From assembly GCA_963930775.1 (NCBI GenBank), contig OZ005703.1, forward strand, positions 1,426,001 to 1,490,000: a stretch of 64,000 nt of DNA, written 5' to 3'. Of this stretch, positions 12,401-23,300 are shown piece after piece; within the stretch, counting starts at the first letter, position 1, and every line of letters starts with the position of its first letter. A program made the translations under genes and the position numbers. The notes below the pieces were generated by a model. It ran no database searches and had not been told where the DNA came from. It worked only from the letters and a program-made list of their open reading frames with translations. Source of the stretch: Cliona cf. orientalis (lineage: Eukaryota; Porifera; Demospongiae; Clionaida; Clionaidae).

Positions 12401-15400
12401 ATAGTCTAGCCTAGCGAACAGGGGTTGCTCTGGATGCAAAACTATTTTGTTACATATCTACAAATTGGGGACACGTTGGTGGTTATAACATTTGGCGTGA
12501 TAGTAATTAATTAGGAGAGGTTTCCATTAATCTTGATGGAGTTGCTAATGTCAACATTCACTGTGCTTAGTTTAATAATCATACAGGTACGGTAGCTACC
12601 CATCTTGACAGTATAATAACATTTCAGAGAAGGTCCCCAAGTGGCATAATTATAACAATTTCACTAAAATACAGTTTTCAATACATCAGCTATTGTCAAT
12701 TTTGTTAAACACCGATATTGAGCAGATTTGAGTGTCTCCATTTCCCAAAAAAATGGCCAGTAATCAATAATTTCGCTGAGTAGTCGTATACCTAGAGTGA
12801 ATTTTTGAATACATTGAGTCAGATGTGTTTCTCCTTTCTTTCCCAATTACTGCTAATTATTGTTATAAACAACTACAGTGATACGTAGATCTAGAGCAGA
12901 AACGGGGATCATTTTGTTTCACAGTATCACTTTTGGGGGCTATCAGTATTTGCATTGGTAGCTGACATCAAAGAAGAGTCTTTTGATGAGAAAATACAAC
13001 TGTGTAATATCAAACACGTACAAACAAGGTTTCAGTGACTCCAATCTGAAACATGTTTCTCTCTCTCTGGTATGTATAATTATTTTGACTAGGCGGAATG
13101 ACCATGCGGTCGATTCCCTAGTAACCTATAACCTAATTCTTGAGATATTTGGTAAGCACTTTCGATTGGGAAAGTATACTGTGCCAATGCCAAAACATAC
13201 ACACACACATACACGTTCACTCATGCCTGCATACATGCATTTATGGTGGGTACAAGGCACATTGTCCTAACAAAGCAGGGCGTATGATGGTCCACCAGCA
13301 TACATGGTTGGCTATTAGTAAACAAACAGATACAAGTGAGTGAGTGTGTGTGTGTCCTTCATGCATATGCTCTAGCTAGACTACGTCAGCAAATTGAAAT
13401 TTCAGAATGTATTAATGGTAGTACATTGTTCAGCTCGCTAGCTATAGCTAACAACTCTGATTTTACTGAAGAGCTAGCTAGCTAAGGGTCCCCCCTTTGC
13501 TTGTTAACTCTGACTTTAGTTTATTAGCTAGCTCGCTAGCTAAGGGTCCCTCCCTCCTTTGCTTGGTAATTTACTCAAAGTGGTAAGCTGGCTAACTAAG
13601 GATCCCCCCCTTAATTTGCTTGCTAACTCCGATTTTACTCTCAAAGTGGCCACTACCGGACCTATTACAATAGTAGTAGTGTAGTATGTAGTAGTACCAT
13701 AGAGATGTCCGCCATCAAAGTAAGCCAGAGCTATGATGTGGGACGCTTCAGTGCCATGGATCTTAGATCGAGGAGGTACGTATCTCAGCGATCAAGGAAG
13801 GAAGGGGGTGATGTGATGTACATAAACAATGCTAGAGGTATACATGCATGCTGCTCTGAATGCATAAACAACAGCTGGGGCTAAAATGTCTAGCTTGCTC
13901 GGCATGCAGTCTACTGGCCGGCCATGGCGTGGCGTGGCCGGGGCAGTGGTACTCTATCTGGGACAATTAGAGAGCCATAATCGCAGATGCAGAAGCTAAT
14001 ATGGAGTAGCTAAAGTGCAAAGCTTTTTGACCAGTTCATCTAGTTAGTGTGATATAGAACGATAGCGTCACTAAGACCGCTTGCGATATGTAGGTAGGGG
14101 TAGGGTTCAGTAATTATATTTACACAAATTTGAAGTGATCGGAGAGTCAGCTGAGCTGCACTTTGAACCACAATAATATAGTAATATGATATCGTGATCA
14201 GTTCAGTTTTCATTAGTACACAATTACAAGGATCTTCAGTTTGTGTATGAGTAGAGTTTGTGGCAACCCCACCCTCCCATCCCTTCAATCCAAGCAAACT
14301 AGGGTTCCCCTCCTTTGATTGCACAGACCACTATGATAATTGTCGGAGCAAACATGAAAGTACCTGAATAGTAATTATTCCACCTCGAAGGTCACCCCCC
14401 TAATTTCAATACCAGGAGAGAGAATAATGAAAGTGTATATACAATGCTACCATAAGACCACCACTTTTTCACAATCAGAATGGTCATCACAATAGCTGTA
14501 GCTGTTCTCTAGATCTAGAAGCAATGGAAATGCTCAGTTGCAGCAGTAAGCTAGTTAGCTAAGGGAGACCATTATGAATGTGCTCCAGCAGTGTCCATAA
14601 AGTCACCCCCCTTTTCACTATTGTAGACAATAATGAGACCAGAAGTGCTCAGTTGCAGGTTATTCATCTGAGGGGAACAGTTTGTTGATAAACTACTACC
14701 ATACATGACCAAAATTAATGAGGTCACCAGCTCTACTACATTGCAAGAGGAGTCCACTGTATTACATCAGTACAATGCACTGTCTAGGTTTACAGAGAAA
14801 ATGGTCAATGAGGTAATCCAGGGGAACCTAGTGTTTCAATACTGCATGACCATGCATGTAAATGACATACAGGTGAAGTCAGACTATAACAGTGTCATAA
14901 GTGCTTAGAGCTATAGTAGATTGTCCCACTTAGGCTTCCTTTCCCAGCCATTCTAATGTATGTATGTATGTATGTATGTAGCATGTAACACTGAATAGCT
15001 GGGAATTGGGGCCTAGCTGCAGCGAACAAGGCTAAAATTTCCTGGCTCTAACAATAATATTACATGTTCATCGTGGAATGATTCAACTGTTCACAAGCGA
15101 CCGTAAGTATGGAGAAATGGACGGTAGCCATTAATACCTATATATATATATAGCAGCTATATGGTAAGTTGAAGCCAGAGCTGTCTTATTAACTTGCACA
15201 CAAGAGCTCAATGGCCATTGTACTGATAATGGAAATGCACTTGTATACATATATACTATATAGACTAAAGGGAAGTAGTACCCATTACAAGTAATAGTTG
15301 CAATTGCAATTGCAAGACCTTATCTGGAGTGCATGAGGCACTGTGATAGTCAAATGCATCCCAATTAAGGTCTTGGTATTGTTGGTCCATGACCCCCTTT

Positions 15401-18208
15401 CTGAATCATTAATTGGCCTACTCCGGGCCCATTATCACTCACACCCCTCTGGATCTGGTAGCTGGTAATTCTCCTATAAAATTTTGCAACTGGTTGCTAG
15501 GCGATAGTCAACAAGTTTACTGACTAGTACTGTGTTAAATTATTGTTTAGCAAAGACACTAGGCTAAGGGAACCTCTAGATCTGCTCTTAAGAGACTGAC
15601 TGCCTCTGTGTATGTATAGGAAAAGGAAGAGGAACAATAGAGACATGTCTGGGTGTACAATGAACGACTGTTTTCTTACATTTGGCAAGGCACTTCATAG
15701 CCAGCACCACCCAGTGGGGAACATCCATCACTGACTCTGAGAGAGAGAGAGAGAGAGAGGGAGGGAGAGAGAGAGATAGAGAGAGTGAGAGAATAAAGTC
15801 AATTATCATTGCAGCCCAATCATTCTTAAAGCTTGTATACAATCACATCAAAACAGCACAGAGACTACAATACTAGGAACACTTCACGATGATCCCATCC
15901 AACACCTGACCACACCACATCACACAGGGCAGCTGCACCGGTACATCAAAGGGAATTCTTAGCCACACACACCCCAGCTGACACACTAGCTGCCCAGCCA
16001 CACCAACTGGGCCACCACAAGATGCACCTTTTATCAGCCTGCCCATATCTCTCTAAGTTTCCTATGTTGCTACAATATAGGGCCTCTCCTTTTGGCAAGT
16101 TGGGCCAATGGTGGGTTTCAAAGAGAGAGAGGGGTAGGTAGCAAGCTATTGAGGGAGGTGAGACTTTCCTATTCCTATGGCAAAACATTGCCCACCACAA
16201 AACTGAAACATGGGAGCATGAATCACATTAGTCCCGGATTGGAATTTGCCCACTCCAGCCCACAGAATCATTCAACAATCACACAATTGCAAGCTATTGA
16301 TTGATGTGTACAGCCCATGCACATGCTTACTCACCCCTCCCCCCTTCTTTCTTGCCCGCTGCAGCTGCTGCAAGACAAGGGGAGCTACTGGATAAAGATT
16401 TAGGAGGAAGGTAAGCGGCTGTTGTGGACGTTGTCGTGCGCTCGTCACTGCTTTCACCACCAGATCTAGACGAACGGTGTTTGATCGAATGCCGTAATTT
16501 GTGGTGTAATGTGAGCGATGTCATAGACGACGACGGTGATATCGTTGTTGTTGACGATGAGGAAGAGGGGTGGAGCTTGTTGTTGCTACGGCTACGGTAG
16601 AGGGATGTGTGTACGTTCATAGCCGGGGGTGGGGATGGTACCGGTACGGGCTGAACACGAGACAGCCTCAAACCAAATCGCCGATTCAGCCAATTAGGAT
16701 GTGTTGAGCCTACGCCACCACTACTACTAGCGACTCCGCCCGCTTCACTGTGACCACGCCCACCACCACGACGTCCACGAACCGACCTCGATTTGCCACT
16801 AGTTGAACTTGCACGAGTTGCAAGCATTGATCGGCGGGCCGTGATTCGGAGTGGACCAAAATTTTTTGCTATGTTCTTACCATCAACTGCGTCGTAGGCT
16901 AGCACTCCTTCGAGGGTCTCGAGTTCTACGAGCTGCAGTAGTCGATTGAGAGTTAACTCCTTCCAAACGCCGGCCACCTGTGCTGGACTCAGCTGAACAA
17001 CATCGCTAACATCGACACCACTACGGGAGGGGGAAGCCCCTGATGATTTATCGCCGTTCAGACTTATACTGTCACCGTGGTGATGGCGGTGAAGAGTGAT
17101 CCTAGAAGCAATAAAGGTGTCGCTTCGACACTTCTTTACCGGAGACCCACCGCTAGCCGTCTCGTTTGAGTCCTCCAATTGGACCGTTGTAGATCTTTCA
17201 TCTCCTCCCATCTTAGTCTTGCTATCGCTCTTCATTGACATCTTTACGTTCTCAGCGTGGGTATCACTCGTGCACTGGTTCATGCTGTCACTTAGGAAAG
17301 CGTAGGCATTCATGAAGAGAGTGTCGTCGCCGCACATTTCCTGGTTTGAATCTCCCTCCGCATTTTCCACGATAATAGCCGGTGCTGGTCGCAAGTGTTT
17401 TCCTAGCGGAGATTTCGGGCGACGCGGCGACGAATGACAGCTGCTCGTGTCCATATCCTCGACGAAATTAAGGGGCCCCGGCTCCGTCACAAAGCAGTAG
17501 AGGGTAGAACCCTCCTCATCAAATTTCGAAGATTTCCCACGAGCGTCTCGGATGACGTCGCTGTCTAGAAATTTCTGCAGCAGCTTGAGCACCTGTAGAT
17601 CAAATCAATTTGTGGTGTGAAAGAGCAACGGCTATTTTGTTATCAAACACTAAAAAGTGGCTCCCAGACGCTACTAATGGGTGGGATATGTCGCATAATG
17701 GAATTATCTGGCACCAGCCCATCCTCATAACTCTTTTTAAAAAACGTGCCCAGATTCTAAGTGCTCAAAGAATTATAAGCCCAATAATAATATTGACTGT
17801 AAGATTATTAACACGCGTCTGCTAAATGTTACAGTGTCTATGCAAATATTTGCTGTTAAAATTTTAACGAAATAAGGTGCAAATCACATGGTGCATGGTA
17901 CTCTGTACTATATTATTTACCTGCTCCCTGGAGACGCTTCCAAAGTTGCTGCTCGTCTGCAGGTAAAAGTGTAGCCACTCGACCGCCTCGTGGCCCGTGA
18001 AACACTCCTCGGATACGCGTATCTTGACGCGCTTCTTTCGACGAGGCATACCCGCACGAAAGCTCGTGATGATTTCTCGCCACTGTAGGTGAAAGATACA
18101 TCAAAATTTGCACAATTCTTTGCTAGTGAAGTAAAGGTTTACCAGCTGTGTAGCTTTGAAAGGGGCATTTTGCGGCTCGGTAGTCGTCAGATCAGAACAG
18201 AGCGCCAT
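9480..18208 (-). CDS. DEPDC1: DEP domain-containing protein 1 (DEPDC1 family)
   Basis: Mitosis-related protein of the DEPDC1A/B family: DEP domain plus RhoGAP-like domain. Nine minus-strand exons: 18208-18143, 18082-17921, 17592-16335, 15736-15680, 12324-12172, 11036-10672, 10603-10544, 10368-10201, 9821-9480. They close in frame to 876 aa (human DEPDC1 about 811). The DEP domain (about residues 20-100) shows FKATQLWREIITSFRAGMP and CFTGHEAVEWL. Exon 3 carries a long Ser-rich linker. The RhoGAP-like part begins near LSPAQVAGVWKEL and continues with DVPHWVVLAMKCLAKWPD, GFERDVLKSLVQYF and LVGFMSQHYQQIFK. The C-terminus has FQKAYPEIYASR, as in human. Phases agree at every junction. One copy seems to stand for the ancestor of vertebrate DEPDC1 and DEPDC1B; no classical arginine finger was seen. 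Confidence 0.93.
9892..10110. mobile_element. MITE-like inverted-repeat element, DEPDC1 intron 8
   Basis: Left end ACACCGTGTAGTGGGAAATT, right end TTTCCTGCTATATACGGTAA. The arms share GAAATTTTCGAGGGA / TCCCTCGAAAGTTTC inverted blocks. Non-coding; exact ends uncertain. Confidence 0.6.
11980..12140. repeat. Two diverged direct repeats, DEPDC1 intron 5
   Basis: GAGAGGTGAAATTAATCTAT and AAGCCAATCCTTAATGAGGG occur twice, from about 11980 and from 12073, as a roughly 70-bp unit. No coding content. Confidence 0.7.
13440..13625. repeat. Degenerate tandem repeat, DEPDC1 intron 4
   Basis: About three copies of a unit built on GCTAGCTAAGGGTCCC followed by TTTGCTTG. Imperfect, unit about 65 bp. No other function visible. 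Confidence 0.55.
15738..15794. repeat. GA microsatellite next to DEPDC1 exon 4
   Basis: An interrupted (GA)n tract begins 2 bp past exon 4. On the coding strand it forms the CT-rich tract right before the exon 4 acceptor, so it probably serves as the polypyrimidine tract. Confidence 0.7.
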
Positions 18209-18501
18209 TTTCGCCTTGAGAGGAAGCCGACAGTCACTCTAATGAAGATTGCTTTGTTAGTTCTTCCCTCGAGTGCTGACTGGTTGCACTGCGCGATGCA
18301 ATGCACTGCATGGTGATTGAATGCTCGCGCAGCCCTGCAAGACCTATAATCCGATTGGTCGAATTATTGCATTACGTCATGCCAATAGGGCGGCCCAAAG
18401 GTCAAAGGTCGATCAGTCGGCGCATGCATGCCTCTCGGGCAACGATCCGTCCAGTCAGTTTGCCCAGAGCTCGAGCACTGAAGCCATTGATCGATCGAAG
18501 T
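18209..18501. promoter_or_regulatory. Divergent promoter between DEPDC1 and OSBPL9
   Basis: 293 bp separate the two start codons, with no obvious TATA box. It contains a CCGATTGG sequence near 18350, an inverted CCAAT box that fits a shared promoter. Confidence 0.5.
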
Positions 18502-20287
18502 ATGGCCGTGTCTACGTCGAAGCGATTCGTGGAGGGGCCCCTGTCCAAGTGGACGAACGTGGTGAACGGTTGGCAGTACAGATGGTTCGTTCTTGATCAA
18601 AACTCCGGGCTCCTCTCCTACTACACTGTGAGTACATTTATTACATGTCAGCTAGCTGATTAAGGAGCTGTAGATCTCAGACGCATACACACAAGGCTAG
18701 CAAAGCCACATAAAAGACGAGAAATTTGAACCAGAAAGTTATTTGCCACGGGCATATTTTATTTGACACAGTGAGGATCTCATGCATGGTAGCCATCACT
18801 TGATGGCAATGGGCCAAGAAGTATAAATTGCTACATGTACAAGTGGTTACTTTAGTAGTTCAAAAATATTAAACAGCTGCTATACATGCTATAGCGCTAT
18901 CTTTTAAGCCTATGACATCACTGTCCATATGGGAGGGAGAAGAGAGAGAGAGAGAGAGATGTTAAAAGCTGGGTAGGTGAAATTTGAATATCTTTTTTTG
19001 TTTTGATGTTTCAGTCCAAGGAGAAGATGAAGCGAGGTTCTCGTCGCGGCTGCATCAGACTGAAGAGAGCCATCATTGGCATCGACGACGAAGACGACTG
19101 CACGTTCACGATTAGAGTGGACAATAGAATATTCCACTTTCAAGGTAACAAATTAAAGCCACGCCCCTGTCACACCCACCCACTTATGTTCTTTATAACA
19201 CATACTCTGTAGCCAGGCACTACTTGCAAATTCTCTATTATTGACACCTTCAGGTGTACATGTACTGTACACATAGAAAGATATACAATATCGTGTATTT
19301 TTTTATTTTCCTTATTTCCTAGCTACTACTTGTCCTGATGCCTTACTATAATAATATAGCCGCATCCTTCTGGTGGGGTATCTCTATAATTTGTTATAGT
19401 GCATAGATGCCTTCAAGAGCATAATGCTAATAATAACAATAATAAGTATACGACATTTTATAATATGTACATGTACGTAGCGTAGGTCTAAGGCATATTT
19501 GGTACCATTCATGAGTATGTATGTAGATGACCTTTTGAACCGTTTTCTTTACTATAGTAATATTATGTACACGCACACAGCACAAAACTCTGAGGAGAGG
19601 GAGCAGTGGGTCCATGCCCTCGAGGCTTGCATAAGGCGACTGCATCAGCCAGTCCAGGTAAGTTGTGCGTGAACACGCCTTACATGTACATAGTATGTAC
19701 ACGGCCGGCCATACGTACATGTACATAATGAAGTGTGAAAGTGATCTGTGGTTTCACGGCTTATGTATCATGTGACCAATGGTTTCATAGTTTGTAAGTC
19801 ACATGACCACCAACTGAAACTACCATCCATAATAATTATTATAGCTTGCAGGTTGCATTCGTTACCGATAATTGAAACTACTGTAACATCCACCCTCACT
19901 CATGTCACGTATGTGTATAAACATTGATATTTTGCCAACATCATCACATTTTAGCCGCTCAGCCTGAGCTTGCCGGACCTACAAAGTGGAGTCTCGTTGG
20001 ACCATCGTCTCTCGGAGGCGGAGGGCTACTACAGCCTCCTCCAGGACCAGGTACGGGAGATGAGTAAGTCCCTCAATTCCAGTGAGGAAGCAAAGCAGCT
20101 GCAGGAGACGAGTAAAGCCATGCTGGAGGCTCTCAGGCAGTGCATTGATATCATGAAGGACTCACAACTCACAGACCAGGTGTTGAGAAGGGAGGGGAGG
20201 GAGAGGGAGAAGGGAGAGAGTTGGAGAGAGAGAGAAGGAGAGAGAGAGGGAGAGAGAGTGAAGGAGAGAGAGAGAGGGAGAGAGAGA

Positions 20288-20326
<39 letters not shown>

Positions 20327-23300
20327 GAGAGAGAGTGAAGGGAGTCCGAGTGTGAGTAGAGTACAAGTGACTGTACACGTAAAAGCTTTCCTAGTCTTGG
20401 CAAACTGTCGGTGTTTGTTAACATTATGTTTTCTGTGAGTCCACTGTGTGTGCATGTAGCTTCCAAGGACAGTGTTAGTGATAGGGGGGAGCAGCCTTGG
20501 AGGCCCAACTAGTCATGTGGGTTTGTTTAAGGAACTATATTGAAACTCATAATGTTATTGTCATGTAATGTAGATTTACATTCATCATTTATCCTGCTCT
20601 TTCTCTCTCCTTCCTCCCCCCCCCCCCCCCCCCCCCCCCCCCAGATGAGCTCCCCCCCAATGTCAGGTAGTCCTATAGAGGTACAGAGTCCTACCTCAGA
20701 AGCCATCTCTCCCTCTGTCCCTCCTCCTCCCCCTCCCTCTTCCGCCCCTGCTAGCACGGAGGTGCCTCTCCTTCCTTCAGAGCCAGACCTTGTCAAAGTG
20801 AAGCCGGCTGCCTTGGTAACCGAGCAGGATGCTGTTTCTGAGGACTCGTCCAGTGGCAGTTCAAGGTATGCTGATTATCGTTGTGTATGTATCAACCCAA
20901 CACTGGAATGCTCCCGAAACTTCAATCGCATGGTATGTAGCTAGGCACGGCGAAGTACACAAGTGCTGGCAGCTAATTACATGTAATCAATTATTAAGCC
21001 TAACTAGAGCTCTGTAGAGCACATACCCCACGTGCACATTGTGAAATTTATAGATTTACTTTCGGTGCATGGCTATAATATTAAATAGTATAGCTATATA
21101 TTACATTATGATTGGTTCCATATGGCTTCTGATTTCAAATTCGATTGATTCGTTGCACTTACAAGTTGCTTAGATGCCTACATCTCGAGATATGGCAATT
21201 TTTGTGCTAACGACAACAATGACAACGATGATGACACGACTGATTACTTTACCCCCTTGCGCATGTGCGCGGGGTAATCAGTGCTTCACTCGAAGGTCTC
21301 GCTTGATGCTGTGCTATACTAATTCATAAGCCTTAGAATATTATGCTTACGAGTGCACTAATATTCTGTGTACATTGAAATTATCTGCAAGGGTATCATG
21401 TTCCATAGTGTAGCTAAGGTTGTTTTTTGTGGTAAGGAGAATTCAAATGGGATGTTTCAATTGTTCGGTAATGTTGACTTTCTCTGCTACCACTGCTTTC
21501 ATCATCTGTTTTACTATCTAAAGCAAAGCCACGATACACGGACCACCACACAATTTCAGTATACAGTGGAATCCCTCTTTTGATAAGGACACCCCCCACC
21601 CCCCCCCGGCCCCCTTAATCAGGACTCATTTCATATACAGTGGAACCCCTCTATAGATAAGGACACCCCCCTCCCCTGGCCCCCTTAATCAGGACTCATT
21701 AAGCTGGACTCGTATACCTCTATAGATAAGGACACCCCCCTCCCCTGGCCCCCTTAATCAGGACTCATTAAGCTGGACTCGTATACCTCTATAGATAAGG
21801 ACACCCCCCTCCCCTGGCCCCCTTAATCAGGACTCATTAAGCTGGACTCGTATACCTCTATAGATAAGGACACCCCCCTCCCCTGGCCCCCTTAATCAGG
21901 ACTCATTTAGCTGGACTCGTATACCTCTATAGATAAGGACACCCCCCTCCCCTGGCCCCCTTAATCAGAACTCATTAAGCTGGACTCGTATACAGTGGAA
22001 CGCCTCTATAAGGATCTCCCTTAATCAGGACACCATGTATGGTCCCAGCTGTGTGGAAAAGTGTACAAAACTATCCCTGAGATGAGGGCACCTCCTTTAA
22101 TCAGGAGGACACTTTAAGCTATCCCAAGGGTGTCTGGAATAGAGGGGTTCCACTGTAAAGCCTTGTCCCCTGCTGGCTGCTTCCACATTTTCAATGTACA
22201 CATGAATTTTTTGCATCCAAGTATTTAGTGAAGCTCTGTTTGCGCTGAATCTTTATAAGAAATAGCGCGTAATTTTCTGGAATCTTCATTCATTCTTCTT
22301 ATCTCTCGCGCTATCACAGTGATGTGGATTCTGATGAGTTTTTTGATGCTGACAATGAGCTGGAGGGCCGACCTTGGCCGGCCAATCAGATCGCAGAACC
22401 GCCGAGCATGAGCATCCCCGTTGACGAGGAAGACCCTGAGGATGTTGAAGAGGACCCAGGCCTCATGGAGACAGACGATACCTCTGGTGAGAGCTAAAAA
22501 CTAAATTTTGTGGGAAAGTAATAGTATATTATTATATTATTGCGTAGTTACCGTTCTTATGCTCCAAGACTGCTATTATACATCATTGCATGAGGAAACT
22601 GGTTGGAGCGTAAAAACAGTAATTTAATTTAAGCTATATTGACTGACCAACCAAGAATCTCTCCACAAAAATAATTTCATAATAATATCATTATTTCATT
22701 TAATACACACATACAAACACACTCTTTCATGTAGATGGTATTGCGGCCAACAAGAGTGTGATAATGCATATGCTGTCTCAGGTTCGAGTTGGCATGGACC
22801 TGACTCGCATCGTTCTACCGACGTTCATTCTGGAGAAGAGATCGCTGCTGGAGATGTACGCTGACTTCTTAGCTCACCCAGACATCTTCTCAGAGTAAGT
22901 AAATTCTAATTATACAGAGATGCAGATTTGTGTTTCAATTTTAGGTATTATATTAATATTATGCATAAAATTATACTAATAAAGAGTACTAAGTGCTTCA
23001 TTATTAACTGTTTTCTGTAGAATACCGAACGAGAAAACTCCAAAGGATAGATTGATAGCCATAGTGCGCTACTACCTCTCAGCTTTCCATGCAGCAAGAA
23101 AGGTGAGTGAGCAGTATAATAATGTGTATACTGAGGGACTGGTCGTCACCTCAAGCTAGACAGAGAATAATATAGTATTCTTGATGCATGCCACTATTTG
23201 ATTAACTTCAAAACATGTTTGCTAACATACCGTGGGTCATTTTGGAACGTATCGAGCATAGCTACCGGATTGACAATGTGCAATTATAATAGGTTTGGGC

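Noticed and set aside
20029-20508. Long Leu/Ser-rich minus-strand frame
   Set aside because: Produced by the GA/CT repeat; not a gene.
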